Below are positions 46,355 through 59,165 of a stretch of 64,000 bases of DNA, in pieces. This DNA is from Antilocapra americana. Lineage: Eukaryota; Chordata; Mammalia; Artiodactyla; Antilocapridae. Made by a program: the position numbers and the translations under genes. The stretch covers positions 7,813,570 to 7,877,569 of the forward strand of contig ML661900.1 of assembly GCA_007570785.1 (NCBI GenBank), in the 5' to 3' direction. Below the pieces are notes generated by a model. The model was not told the origin of the DNA and searched no databases. It saw only the letters and a list, made by a program, of their open reading frames with translations. Positions within the stretch are counted from its first letter, which is position 1. Each line of letters opens with the position of its first letter.

Positions 46355-46565
46355 GCATAGTAGAGGAGAAAGTTTAGGTGGAGTCAGACATATCTAAATG
46401 CAAACCCAGCCTCTACCACTTCCTAACAGTATGTCCTTGGTGTTAACTAATATCCCTGAAACTTGGTTTCTTTCCCTGTAAAATGGGATGGGTAATATAA
46501 ATTTTTCCATTCAACTACTGAACAGCTACTATTATAAGATACCTTATACATAGTCAATAAATGGT
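46355..46565 (+). mobile_element. MIR SINE, plus orientation
   Basis: Sense order: CAAACCCAGCCTCTACCACT, TTTCTTTCCCTGTAAAATGG, then CATAGTCAATAAATGGTTG. Confidence 0.75.
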
Positions 46566-47075
46566 TGTTTCTAACCCCTTAGCATGCTGAGAATTTTAAT
46601 ATTCTATTTCATATATTTTTCTGTAAGTTTTTTTAATTCTGTGAAAAATTAAATAAACTTGGATTAGTCTATTAATGTAAGCTTTGCTTCTTTTAAACAA
46701 AGGATAAATATTTTTGTCATCTTAACCTGGGCCAATTCCTTTTATTTCTCCTGAGTTCTCTAGGAAATAGGTAGGGGAAAAAAAAAATAGAAGGCAACAA
46801 CTTTCATTATATAACAATCTGTAACATGATGTGACCATAGGGAGCACTGAGCAAAGGAAGAAAACTGGCTATATAGAATGAAACAGTCAAAAGCAGAGAG
46901 AAGAGGTCTTATTTCTAATTCCTTTATCTAAGTAAGGTAATGGCACAGAGAAACTTCCACACACCTCAAGACAGAAAGGGATGGAAAAAGCGCTGACCCA
47001 GTCAGTAACATCAATAATGGAGATAATGAATTCACTAGCCATTGTGCATGTATCACAAGGCTTGTTTCTTAAATA
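46566..47075. other. Unassigned DNA
   Basis: No gene or repeat recognised. Confidence 0.45.
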
Positions 47076-47118
47076 CACACACAGGCAAACACAAACATGC
47101 ACGCATAGGCACACACAG
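47076..47118. repeat. Degenerate (CA)n repeat
   Basis: Interrupted CA-rich units. Confidence 0.8.
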
Positions 47119-47599
47119 TACTCATTCTCAGTATCCGATCAACTAAGTTGTGGCTGGTATTAAAACATTAACCCTTTGCTCCCTGTGCTAGTAGTCCCAG
47201 GCACTGGCCACCTTTCATGTCCCATCAGCACCACAGTAAGTCCTTGATGCCATCTTCAAGCCAAACTTCCAAGCATACTAGCACCAGCATGAACTAGCAG
47301 GATGAGGTAAGACCAGCCTCTTGGCCCATTCAAAGTGAACTAATTAGATTTTACTCAAGATGCTGTGGTGCAAGAAACACCAACTCTCCTTCATTTTTAA
47401 AAAATCAAAAATTATGTGACTTTATGCCCTTTGTTACTCAGGTGCAAGTTTCCTTATACTAGCCAGGAAGCAGAGGAAAGGCTTCTTTTCTCAAGTCAAG
47501 AATTTCTACTGAGGTTCCAATTTTCCAAAGCATATGGTCAATTTAAATGAAGGACGTTCTTCCTTCTATTCATCTAGCTGGGACTTAGTAGGTTTTGTC
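47119..47599. other. Unassigned DNA
   Basis: No gene or repeat recognised. Confidence 0.45.
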
Positions 47600-48060
47600 A
47601 TTATTCATTCATTTAACAAATATTTATGGAGCACATACTATGTGCCAGGAATCCTTCTAAAGATAAGAGTATTGAATAACACAGACTAAAGTCCCTGCTT
47701 GCCTGAAACTAACTTTCCTTGCTGTCTATTTCCCTCTGTTCCCAATAGAAATTAAGTTAAGAAGAATCAGTTGTAAGGAGACACAGTGAAGAGAGTAATG
47801 GACAAGAATCAGGGTGAAGGGCTGACATGTTTCAAAGAACAGCCAGGCAAGGCCTCACAGAGAAGGTGAGTAGAGACAGAAGGGAGGCGAGCCACATGAC
47901 TCGGAGCAGAGCAGCCCACACAGAAGGGACATGGAGCATGCAGGCCACAGGAAGGAGCAAGCCTGCTAGCAAAACACTTGGCATGCCAGTGCAGTGAAAG
48001 GCAAAGTATAGCGATGAAGACAGAGTTGAAAGGGACTAGAGAAGAGAAGGCCCTGCAGAC
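47600..48060 (-). mobile_element. L2-like ancient repeat, minus orientation
   Basis: ATTTATGGAGCACATACTATG and GTGCCAGGAATCCTTCTAA open the element (pieces quoted). GCCAGGCAAGGCCTCACAGA and ACACAGAAGGGACATGGAGC continue it, the same order as in the 24205 copy. The family name is uncertain. Confidence 0.5.
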
Positions 48061-48759
48061 TCTAATAAGAGCTCCTGAAGGCTAAGGCATCAAAGAGGGA
48101 CACAGGTCCCTATCAACCTAACCTCCTTGGCCTCCCCCACAACCTCCTCTTTCCAACAGTTCTGCATGAAGCTCACCTTCTTTCTCAGGGGAAAGCTTTT
48201 CTGATTTCAGGACCCCAGTCCATTCCTGGCCCCACAGGGCTAGAATCACAAACAAAAGCCTCAGAGTTCCAGACTCATTTGTTTTTTGCCTGAAGGGAAA
48301 GGACCTTTTACAACAACCTGATGCAGGAGACAAGAACTCGGATCTCCACAGCTCCATCTTTTAATCCCAAAAGGTAAGCAAGGGATGAAGAACATTACCC
48401 CCTGTGGAAGGGAGAACCCAGAACTCACTCAGCAAATTATTCTGTGGCTCTGCAGGATGTGGAGGCTCTGAGGAGAGTGTGTGCCATACAGTACGTCTCT
48501 TAACATCATCTGTTTCAACTCCTAACTTACTCTCTGTGTCACCATCCTCAAACTGTGAACAATACGAGGAAAAGATTGAACTTTACTTAATCTTCCATCT
48601 CCAGCTAACTTGGGATCATGCATAGTCAGGTCTTTGTAAAAGAATGGGTTGCTCTTGAAAGCCAGTTCCAAAAGAGGAGGCAGCACAGTATGGCATAGCC
48701 CATCCTGAAGGGGTGACTCCAAAATTTCATGAGGGTACTGTGTCAGAAACTGTCAGTTG
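48061..48759. other. Unassigned DNA
   Basis: No gene or repeat recognised. Confidence 0.45.
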
Positions 48760-49215
48760 TCCCCCTGACATCAATTCTCCCCACGCTAAAGTTACATAAT
48801 TTTCAACTGGGCTCAGGTGCCCCCAGAAAAATGTGATCATTTTGCCCATTATCTCTTGCATCTTGATGTGGCCTTATGATCAGATTCTAGCCATGGGATA
48901 TTTTGGACGGATGTGGAAATGATGTGTCCTTTGAAGGAAGAAGGTGTCGTCCTGTAATTTGTCACACTTGCTGGAATGAGGAGGCAACAGTGGACCATCT
49001 GGGATCATGCTGACCAGGGAACACCCTATGGCTGTAATTGTAAAGCAAGGGGAGAATTTGTCCCCGACAATGTCAAGTCTCTAAATAAAAAACTAGTACC
49101 GGACTGCTTATGCCTGGACTGTGAAAATCATCATGATTGTAGGTCTTGGTTACAGCAGATGAACCTATTCAAACTATCACTAATGATCATTCAGTTTTTT
49201 ACTTTATTACTTTAT
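48760..49215 (+). mobile_element. Probable ancient LTR, family not resolved
   Basis: The order CAGTTGTCCCCCTGACATCA, TTCTAGCCATGGGATATTTT, GACTGCTTATGCCTGGACTG and TTACAGCAGATGAACCTATT follows a common mammalian LTR-like repeat. I cannot assign the subfamily by eye. Confidence 0.4.
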
Positions 49216-49734
49216 TACAACTGACTCTTTTCAGCCCAAGTACAGAGCTTCTTGCTAAGGTTAACTGAGGATAAATATTAACAATGCTTAATAGAACTTT
49301 GAAACCATCAAAAAGAATAATGATTTAGAGAGGATTATGATGGTTCCATCCTTAATTTGCTACAAAACAGCTAGAAAAATATAAATATCAAGGGTCCTTT
49401 CTCATGTGCAATTAAAATATAGCACTAGTTATAAATTCTCCATTTCTTCTTCAATTTGTACAAACTTATAGAATATCTGAATACACACAATGTCAATTTT
49501 CCACCTTATATTTCCCTATATTAGCCAGACCTGGGGTGGGCGATGGAGGTGGGGGAGGGGTGTGCTGACTCAGCAAACAAAGACAGTATCAAACATTACA
49601 TCGAAAACTCAACTAGTAGAGAAATCAGGGTAAGTCTGAGTTCTGTAGATTCCATAATCTATTTTTTTTTCTGATTTATCCTCTCTTCTGTCACTCCACT
49701 GCCACTGCCTCTTAGTTCCCTGAAAATAAATGCA
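49216..49734. other. Unassigned DNA
   Basis: No gene or repeat recognised apart from a G-rich patch at 49535-49562. Confidence 0.45.
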
Positions 49735-50310
49735 CTGTCTCTAATCCCACCTCCTTTCGATTGTAAATCAGTGCTTTTTACAAAGTAGAAATGTGACTAT
49801 GCCCTTTGGCTGCTCAAGGATGCTTTAAAGATTCCTGATATCTTTGGGATACAATTCCCAATTCAGAAACACAGAAGTTTCTGTGATCTAGTCTCTGCCT
49901 TCTTTTCAGCCCATCTTTCCTCATAATCCTCTCAACTTCCTACCCCACTGAACTACTTACCATTCCACAAGTTCTGCACACTCTTTCCCATGTCTTTGTC
50001 TTTACATGTGTCCTTCCTATTGACTTTAGCAGCATTTCTCCCTATGTGTATTAATGGTAATTTCCTATTTTTCCTTCTCTTTCATATTTTCTCTGACTTT
50101 TGCCCTAAGAATCATTCTTCTACTGTGTTCCCACACCATCCCCTGGATAATGGGATTCACACTGCACTGTTTCTGTATCTGCCCCTCCTCACCAGATTTT
50201 TTCACATGTTCTTGATGGCTGGTGCCAGGAGTCTATTTTTTGCATCTCTGGGATATAGCAGTGTGCCTGCCATAGAGAAGTCCCTCATTAGGTAAATGAA
50301 TGAGACTTGA
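49735..50310 (+). mobile_element. L2 LINE 3' region, plus orientation
   Basis: Sense phrases CACTGAACTACTTACCATTC, CTTTCCCATGTCTTTGTCTT and GCAGTGTGCCTGCCATAGAG, with a final GTAAATGAATGAG, follow the L2 3' order. No frame is preserved. Confidence 0.6.
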
Positions 50311-50589
50311 TTATGCAACTTCCTTCCCATGTCAGGAAAATCTCCATTTTTGCACATTTGTATTTTTGGCTTTAAATGTTTGGAATATTGACTCAACTTC
50401 CCTTTTCACTTGTCTTTGGAAGTCAGACTAGGGCAGTTCCATAAAGGACAGAAGGCTTCTACAAAGGACCCCTGCCAACAATGATCACTTAACCAATCCA
50501 GAGGGCATCTACCTGAAAGCCGAGCCACTGCCTTTACTCTTCAGATATCTGAATTACAACAGAAGGGTCTATGCACACTGAGAATTTTT

Positions 50590-51070
50590 ACTTCTGACTA
50601 TTAATAACACAGCAGAGGAATACAGGCAGAATTGTCATAGTTACATGCAAAACAACTTTAATTGGCAAAATTAAACTTCTAATAGCCGAAGCTATATCAA
50701 GGTGGCTGAACTTCTTTTGGAGCAGAAGTGCCTTGGCTAATAGAAACCACATCTGATGTATTTTAAGGTCTTCTGTGACCATATGTGCTCCACTCACAGT
50801 GACAGATGGGTATTGGTGTTTTTTTTCTCAACTGCACAAAAGCTAGCTGAAGCATATGCAAAACTCTTAATGGCATTAAAGTTTTGCCAATTAAAAACAT
50901 GTTCAAGCATTTGATGCAGTACTTGATATCATGTTTCACAAGTTCCATGCTGAATTTTAAATCACGATTTTTATTGCATTGTTTGTCAAGCTAGTGTGAC
51001 TAAAACAATTATCATGTGGGTCATATTTTAGCCCTTTTATCATTTTGGCACCTGTCAAATTTAATGGTGA
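50590..51070. promoter_or_regulatory. Candidate conserved noncoding element
   Basis: Repeat-free sequence with many homeodomain cores (TTTAATTGG, CCAATTAAA), an octamer-like ATATGCAAA and SOX-type ACAAT sites. TTTAATTGGCAAAA (50657-50670) and TTTTGCCAATTAAA (50882-50895) are exact inverted copies 211 bp apart. Conservation cannot be tested here. Confidence 0.3.
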
Positions 51071-51784
51071 AAAAGCAGTAGAATCATTCAACAGTTATAG
51101 AAAAATTAAGTATTAAGTTACAAATAGTATACATAAACAGAAACCAGGTTTCATGTTTTCACTGTAATCTATGCATGACTGAAGATGAACAAATTTGGTG
51201 GAGGGCTGTAAAATAGACCATTAGCAGAAAAGTACACCCCGACTGACTAGCCAAAGTTATTTATTTATTAAACTAATCATGAAATTTAAAGCAGTTTCTA
51301 TTGGATGGGATAATTTTAAGATATTAAAAACTCTGTTAGACACTTTCTGGGTTTATTTTATATTAATACTGTCTCCCACTCCTTGGGCAGGCTGTACATA
51401 TGGTTCTCTCTGGATATTTGAGTAAGATCTCAGAAAAGGTATTTTACCTTTTGATCATCCTGTGTCTTTACTATCCATGCACATGAATTTAAAAGAGTCA
51501 CCAGAATTTCTCCTAAAGGTAGTAAAAATTTTCAAATGTGTCCACTTGCACATTTCAATACATTTGTTCATTCTCTTATTAACTGATTTCATCAATTTCC
51601 CTTTGCCACCTTACTCCCTCTTTTGTAATCACCTCAGGAAGACATTAAGGGAAGGAGGAAAAAGGAGAGAAAATACAAATGAGTATGAAAGATCTGAAAT
51701 GAGTCAGCATATGATTATTTTTAATTCCCTCCAGAATCAATCAGGCAAATTTATGGAAGCAATTTTTGGAGTTAATTTAATTGA
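51071..51784. other. Unassigned DNA
   Basis: No gene or repeat recognised. Confidence 0.45.
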
Positions 51785-51930
51785 GGCAATGTCATAGCCA
51801 GAGAGGTGAAGACACTTGCCTAAAGCCTCAGAGTCAATTGACAGATCACAAATTGGAACTCCCATCTCTGACTCTTGCAGGGGAAATAGTGCCTCTTCTA
51901 TGACACTGCAGAGCCCTGCACTGCTACTCC
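51785..51930 (-). mobile_element. MIR SINE fragment, minus orientation
   Basis: CAGAGAGGTGAAGACACTTG and GATCACAAATTGGAACTCCC follow the antisense MIR core. Confidence 0.65.
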
Positions 51931-51988
51931 AGTCAGACACTGCTGCTCTGCCTTCCACATGAAATCATCAATTTCCAGATCAATATGC

Positions 51989-52402
51989 AATGCAAAAGTA
52001 GGAAATCAAGAAACACCTGGAGTAACAAGCAAATTTGGCCTTGGAGTACAGAATGAAACAGGGCAAAGGCTAACAGAGTTCTGCCAGGAGAACACACTGG
52101 TCATACCAAACACCCTCTTCCAACAAAACAAGAGAAGACTCTACACATGGACATCACCAGATGGTCAACATCAAAATCAGATTGATTATATTCTTTGCAG
52201 CCAAAGATGGAGAAGCTCTATACAGTCAGCAAAAACAAGACTGGGAGCTGACTATGGCTCAGATCATGAACTCCTTATTGCCAAATTCAGACTTAAATTG
52301 AAGAAAGGCACTAGACCATTCAGATATGACCTAAATCAAATCCCTTACGACTATACAGTGGAAGTGAGAAATAGATATAAGGGACTAGATCTGATAGAGT
52401 AG
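51989..52402 (+). pseudogene. BovB endonuclease (APE-like) C-terminal remnant
   Basis: This is the open stretch of the apurinic-like endonuclease that nicks target DNA for BovB insertion. It keeps the LYTWTSPDGQHQNQIDYIL region and the GSDHELL motif (about 52256-52276), which holds the conserved Asp-His pair near the C-terminus of this family. The N-terminal catalytic half is missing because of 5' truncation, and a stop follows at about 52400. The start codon at 51959 lies in flanking DNA and is an accident. Confidence 0.85.
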
Positions 52403-52660
52403 CTGATGAACTATGGGTGGAGGTTCATGACATTGTACAGGAGACAGGAATCAAGACCATCCTCAAAAAAAAAAGGAATGCAAAAAGGCAAAATAGTTGT
52501 CTGAGGAGGGCTTATAAATAGCTGTGAAAAGAAGAGAAGCAAAAGCCAAAGGAGAAAAGCAAACACATACCCATTTGAATGCAGAGTTCCAAAAACAGCA
52601 AGGAGAGATAAGAAAGCCTTCCTCAGTGATCAGTGCAAAGAAATTGAGGAAAACAATAGA

Positions 52661-54084
52661 ATGGGAAAGACTAGGGATATCTTCAAGAAAATTACAGATA
52701 CCAAGGGAACATTTCATGTAAAGATGGGCACAATAAAGGACAGAAATGATATGGACCTAACAGAAGCAGAAGATGTTAAGAAGAGGTGGCAAGAATACAC
52801 AGAAGAACTGTACAAAGATCTTCATGACTCAGATAATCATGATGGTGTGGTCACTCACCTAGAGCCAGACATCCTAGAATGTGAAGTCAAGTGGGCCTTA
52901 GGAAGCATCACTACAAACAAAGCTCGTGGAGGTGGTGGAATTCCAGTTGAGCTATTTTAAATCCTGAAAGATGATGCTGTGAAAGTGCTGCACTCAATAT
53001 GCCAGAAAATTTGGAAACCTCAGCAGTGGCCACAGAACTTGAAAATATCAGTTTTCATTCCAATCCCAAAGAAAGACAATGCCAAAGAATACTCAAACTA
53101 CTTCACAATTGTACTCATCTCACAGGCTAGTAAAGTAATGCTTAAAATTCTCCAAGCCAGGCTTCAGCAATATGTGAACAGTGAACTTCCAGATATTCAC
53201 GCTGGTTTTAGAGATCAAATTGCCAACATCCGCTGGATCATCGAAAAAGCAAGAGAGTTCCAGAAAAACACCTATTTCTGCTTTATTGACTATGCCAAAA
53301 CCTTTGACTGTGTGGATCACAATAAACTGTGGAAAATTCTGAAAGAGGTGGGAATACTAGACCACCTGACCTGCCTCTTGACAAATCTGTATGCAGGTCA
53401 GGAAGCAACAGTTAAAACTGGACATGGACCAACAGACTGGTTCCAAATAGCAAAAGGAGTACATCAAGGCTGTATACTGTCACCCTACTTATTTAACTTA
53501 TATGCAGAGAACATCATGTGAAACACTGGGCTGGAGGAAGCACAAGCTGGAATCAAGATTGCAGAGAGAAATATCAATAACCTCAGATACGCAAATGCCA
53601 CCACCCTTATGACAGACAGTGAAGAGGAACTAAAGAGCCTCTTGATAAAGTGAAAGAGGAGAGTGAAAATGTTGGCTTAAAGCTCAACATTCAGAAAACT
53701 AAGATCATGGCATCTGGTCCCATCACTTCATGGCAAATAGATGGGGAAACAGTGGAAACAGTGGCTGACTTTATTTTTCTGGGCTCCAAAATCACTGCAG
53801 ATGGTGAATGCAGCCATGAAATTAAAAGATGTTTACTCCTTGGAAGGAAAGTTATGATCAACCTAGACAGCATATTAAAAAGCAGAGACATTACTTTGCC
53901 AACAAAGGTCCTTCTAGTCAAGGCTATGGCTTTTCCAGTGGTCATGTATGGATGTGAGAGTTGGACTATAAAGAAAGCTGAGTGCCAAAGAATTGATGCT
54001 TTTGAACTGTGGTGTTGGAGAAGACTCTTGAGAGGCCCTTGGACTGCAAGGAGATCAGTGCTGGGTGTTCATTGGAAGGACTGA
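52661..54084 (+). pseudogene. BovB reverse transcriptase remnant (broken)
   Basis: RT blocks are in order in three open pieces: 52661-52960 (N-terminal), 52979-53521 (fingers/palm, with GVHQGCILSPYLFNLYAEN) and 53650-54084 (C-terminal, with MYGCESWTIKKAE). The first piece ends at a TAA where a Gln codon is expected (52958-52960). The second ends at a TGA in place of an Arg codon (53519-53521). Six residues are lost in phase in the GFRKGRGTRDQ region, which reads AGFRDQIANIRW. The catalytic YADD box reads YANA near 53588-53599, so both Asp residues are lost. It is inactive. Confidence 0.9.
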
Positions 54085-54347
54085 TGTTGAAGCTGAAACT
54101 GCAGTAGTTTGGCCACCTGATGCGAAGATCTGACTCATTTGAAAAGACCCTGATCCTGGGAAAGATTGAGAGCAGGAGAAGAAGGGGATGACAGAGGATG
54201 AGATGGCTGGATGGCATCACCAACTCAATGGCCATGGGTATGGGTGGACTCCGGGAGTTGGTGATGAACAGGTAGGCCTGGCGTGCTGCAGTTCATGGGG
54301 TTGCAAAGAGTCAGACACGACTGAACTGACACGACAGAGCCTCGGAT

Positions 54348-54366
54348 CTGAACTGAACTGAACTGA
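54348..54366 (+). repeat. (AACTG)n BovB 3' tail
   Basis: Pentamer repeat at the 3' end of the BovB element. Confidence 0.85.
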
Positions 54367-55747
54367 TACAATGCCTGTGTGCTACACACACGAGGATAAT
54401 CCTGCTGGTAGAAACCAAAAAGCCATATAAGATCGACAATGGTAGCAGTAAGAAAAGACCATGAATGTCTCGGGTTAAAAAAAAGATTGAACATTTCAGA
54501 GTGGAACATTACCCTTTTCTCTGAGAGAGTATGATAACACTAACATTTAGTAGGGGCGGTCAAGTAACTATCTTCCCAAATCCCTGTTTATGACCAAGAT
54601 GAGGCATGCACAGTGGCAATATTCTTATTGGACAAGAGATTGAAAGGGTAGAAAAGTCAAGTGTCTGCCAGCCTCACTTCCAGTTTTGCAGGCAACTGGA
54701 GCTCAGCAACCCGCTCTTGCTCCCCAATGCATGTCACTGCGTCGGGAGACTGGAGTTTGATAGAGACCAAGAGAAATTTTCATTCTACTCAAGTATGAAA
54801 ATGTCACCAAAATCTGAAAGCCTGAACTCTGCAGGAATGAGACAACAGTTGGCTCCTGCATCTGAAATAGGCTCTGGCAGTGGTGTTGTGTGTAGCTAGG
54901 TTGCATTTTGCAAAATAGAAGCCATTATCTTTAGCATATCAACCAGACAAAATTAAATTGTAATTACATGGAGACATCCAAAAGCAAGCTATTTTGTCTT
55001 CAGTTAAATTCAAAGAAGTGTAATCTAGATTACCAATTTGAAAAGAAGTTTAGACAAGCAATAACCGTGGCTAGAAGAAACATAGAATTAGACATTTAAA
55101 AAACCACCAGTCTGAATTTTAATGACTGGCAAATAATATTTCAGAAACCCAAGTACTATACTGTAGTACATTTTTCCAGCTTTAGATGTTGAAAAAGGGA
55201 TGTAAATTTTCTTGAAGTTTCACTGATTTATTAACCAAATTCTTTCATTAATAGATTTTTATTTGCTCTTGAAGAAGTAAATATAAAGGTACTCATACTC
55301 ATAAAATGTTGTAAAGAGCTCATACACTGTTGGAAAATTGCTCACCCAAAGAAATAGATTAATGCCATCTTATCTGCAGTTTTCTTTAATATGAGAATTA
55401 GGCCTCTGTTGAGGGAGAATATTTTTAGAATAGATAAAAACCAAATCAGTCACTGTGGAGATGTTGAAAGAATAATGTGTATCTATTTAAGATGGCCAAG
55501 GGGAAAAGGTAAAGAAAAGGTCATGCACCAGGGCACTGCCCAATAATCAAGTCCTCCCTTTGGGTACCTTAGTGGTTTTTTGTTTTACAACCACTTGATT
55601 AGATTCTGATCAAAGGAATTAATAGCCAGTTAGCTTTGCAAACCTTCATCTAAAATTTTGACCTAGCAAATGTGTAAGCAAACTGCAAATGACTTTTAAA
55701 AATTTCACCTTTCAGTCATGTCTGATGGAGTGGTAGTACTGGCCAAG
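54367..55747. other. Unassigned DNA
   Basis: No gene or repeat recognised over 1.4 kb. Confidence 0.45.
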
Positions 55748-55777
55748 CTGAAAGGGGAATCAGCAATTCCCCTTCAG
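55748..55777. repeat. Strong hairpin, 12-bp stem
   Basis: CTGAAAGGGGAAT (55748-55760) pairs with ATTCCCCTTCAG (55766-55777) across the loop CAGCA, with one bulged A. Confidence 0.85.
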
Positions 55778-55890
55778 AGCAAACCTTTGTTCTCCTTTCA
55801 TCTCTAAAGATGAGAAATCTGGCTCCTTCTCAAGGTGTGTTGCCACATGGCTTTTGACGGGAAAGCATTTTCATGAACCTTCTCTCCAAA

Positions 55891-55935
55891 GTCAAGTATG
55901 TGTAAGTATGGTTAAGTATGTGTAACTTATACACA
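55891..55935. repeat. Short imperfect tandem repeat
   Basis: AAGTATGTGTAAGTATGG followed by TTAAGTATGTGTAA are near-duplicate units. The following TACACACATATAC can pair back with them. Confidence 0.7.
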
Positions 55936-58724
55936 CATATACTTCTTAGGAGAAAGAGAAGTTAAACAACTAGGCAAATTAAATACCTAATCATATTAAA
56001 TAAATCGATTTTGAAAAAAAATTAAATCAGGGACCACAGAAAGATACAAAAGGGCTTTTAAGTATCACTTGAGCCTATTTGTGGCTGATGTTAACTTTAT
56101 ATCCACAAGAAATTGGGGTCTATTTCCTCACGCATTTATTTGAATGTAAATGTCACAAAGAAGGTAATAGACAGAATTTATTCATTCAACAATATAATGA
56201 CAAGGTTTCTCCCCACCCCCGCCAGGGTCAGGTGCCATTCAACCTCTGCCTATAACACCAAGAAATCTTTCATATTCAACTGTACAAACGAGGAATTTGA
56301 ATATAGTATTACCTTTAAAGACCTTCAAATTCAAAGAATAATGCCTCCCTTTTTGTCACTTACGTTATATATACTTGGCACTATCTTGATGATCCAGGCA
56401 CTGTTTGCCTTGTACATAAACAACCCCAATCTCCCCTTGACTGACCTTTTATAATCCATGCTTGCATCTTTCCAACAATTTGTTCCTTGATTCCCATTTG
56501 CCCTCCATAGCAAATCCAAGTTATTGAATGCAGCCAGAAGGCTCTCCATTTATCACCTCTACCAGGTCAATCTGAGAGTGTGACAATCTATAATGGTCCT
56601 TGTAAATAAATAGAAAGCAAACACATGAAAGAGATAAGGCAGCTGCTGAACCTGGCCAATGTCCAAGGCAGTAAGTGGTTTAGTCAAGAAGAGAAACTTG
56701 GGTTCAAGAGCATCCTCTAGGTACAAAACAAAAGAAAAGGTGGTGTATGCATGTCAGTTCACCCTGAATATCAGTGCCTTCCTGAAAATAAACCACGCAT
56801 AGGATTAAAAGCAGTTGGCTTTTTTATTTTTATTTTTTAATCTTATTTTTAAACCCATCAAATGGCTTAACTAACAAATGCACCAACTCATTCTCTGGCC
56901 TGGATTTGGGTTATACTTGGCCTTGACAAATATTGTCCAGATGTTGGCTAAATTATGTCTGCTTTCAACAGAAGGTCAATAAACTGAGAAAACTGGCTTT
57001 GTGTTTCCTACAAATTTATTGATCCAAATCCTAGAAATGAAATTAAACCACAGTAGGGATAACCAGGGCTTGAGATAGGAAGAAGGAGCCAAATGTTTTT
57101 CTCCTGCTTTTCCAAGCATAACTATAATTTATTCACAAATTAATTTACATTTTGGAGAGAGCCAACGGTTGTTAAAGAATAGCAGAGGAAGAAAAAAGTG
57201 ATGATGGGAAGGTTAGGGGGAGAAGAGAACAAAAGAAAGAAGGATGAGAGACCAAAAAAAGGACAGGATGCAAGACCAAGCTAAAACATGCTGAGTAGTG
57301 TGAGTGGTTACAGTACCCTGAAAACAAATACACAGAATCCCCATCACTCCTTTCTCACCCGTTTGCACATGTACCATTCCTAAAATTTTAGGACTACTAC
57401 AAATGTAAGTATCAATAAGATGGTGTGCACACATCTGTGCTTCACTTTCTTAACCCCTCCAACAACAGTCAGATGTTTTTCTCACTTAAGATCCTAATGC
57501 TTATTATTTCAAAACCAAGTCAGTGAGCCAGAGAGCTGTTACCTCACAAGACATCTTTGGATGTCATGTGATCATCTTTAAAGCTATTTGAACTCTTTCC
57601 GGTCATCAGGAAGTTATTCGATATAAACATCTTACTATATTGAATGGAATTTTACAAAGAGAAATGTGTCATCATGGCATAAATAGGACACCAAGTGCAT
57701 TTGATTTGCCTGGAATTTTTTTTTATCCTAAAATAGACACACAAAATGAAAAAAGCGTTCAAATTATTCAGAGATAATCACATTTTATGGTGGTTCCCAC
57801 AATATAAAATATATATCTTTATGTCGTGCCAACTGTAGAGAGATGTGTGATGGGTAAGGAAACAAAAGTATTATTTTATGTTTGATTTATTTGAAGATCA
57901 GTGTACCACAAATTTAATAATCCAGGAAAGAGGCTGAAACCAGAAAAATCATGAATTAAACTTTTCAGCTCCAAGGAAAGATGTAAAATGCAAGGTTTTA
58001 CTTATAAGAAAATTTTGAAGCCAAGACACTGCATTCACTTAGAATAGCTTGAAACACATGGCAGCCAAAGGGAAGCAGGAAAAACACACACTGATAGTAA
58101 AGATAAATGGCTGTTGAAAGAAGAGACCATAGGGAAAAAAGGAATACAACAGTGCTCTGGCATCATTTGGAGCTGAGGAAGATAACCCAGGAAGTCATAT
58201 TAGTGTCTGAAGGCCTTGCTAAATTGTAATTCAGCATACTATTTTTAGCACATTTTGACAATATTGGAGGATGAAGAAAATATTTAGTATTATTAATATC
58301 AATGAGACAAAAAGCAATATATTTTGTAAAACATTTGATCAAAAAACTATTAAAATAAACTGCTGATGCTTAAATGGGTGAAAAAAACGAATAGGTATGC
58401 AAGAAAAAGAAATGAAAAGAGTAACTAATCAGATGTTAGAGGATTATGGGCCATCAGATTAAATCGGTAAATCCATGAATGCCAATGTATTTCTTCATTT
58501 CTTTCACCGTGGAGAGAACATCTTAATGGAGGTAATTTAGGTACGATATTATTGTGTATATAAGGCAGTCATTAAATCCATAGTGAAGATCTTAAAAAGG
58601 AAGTTGGGCAAAGAATGTACTTTATCCTACTGAAGACCAGTAATTGGCCCTTCCAGAATGGAAGGGACTCTTGTTTGGAAATAACAATGGGCTGGGCTGG
58701 AAGGAGGGAGGGAAGGAATAGTAG
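55936..58724. other. Unassigned AT-rich DNA
   Basis: 2.8 kb without a recognisable gene. A weak MIR-like stretch lies near 56650-56730. Confidence 0.4.
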
Positions 58725-59165
58725 AATGAAACTGGAAATGTCAAGTCGAGATAAGGCCTTGCAGGGCCTTGTAGGCATATGAAGAATATATATTCTAGAC
58801 TTTCTAAGCAGAAGGAATCCACAAAAGTGTTTTAAACAGGGGCATGAACATGACTACACTTGTGTTTCTAAAATGTCCCTCCGAAGGTAGACTAAGAAGG
58901 GATGTGGATCCTGGGAGAGTCTAGGAGCAAGGTGGTATGTTATGGTGGTTAACAGAGTGATGATATGCGGAGATGAAGGTTGTGCAATGAGGTATAAGTA
59001 CAGAGAGAAGCAAGGCAATGATGAGTGTTGGGGGTCTAAGTGATGCATTTAGACAGTGAGGGTGGAGATAAAGTGGACATCATGAGCTTAGTTTTGGACA
59101 TGATGAGTTTGAGGAAGGTTTAAGGAATCTATGAACTAATGTATGCTGGTGGACATATAAGTCTA
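58725..59165 (+). mobile_element. Ancient mammalian interspersed repeat, family unsure
   Basis: AAGGCCTTGCAGGGCCTTGT, TTTTAAACAGGGGCATGAAC and GAGCTTAGTTTTGGACATGA occur in the order seen in a widespread old mammalian repeat. I cannot name it with certainty. Confidence 0.45.

Larger units (their letters stand above)
51989..54366 (+). mobile_element. BovB LINE, 5'-truncated, plus orientation
   Basis: It begins inside the endonuclease domain (AATGCAAAAGTAGGAAATCA) and runs colinearly through RT to the 3' UTR. It ends in AACTG pentamer repeats (54348-54366), the usual BovB tail type. It is about 2.4 kb. No clear target-site duplication was found. It is diverged and broken, and no 5' inversion is attached. 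Confidence 0.9.
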
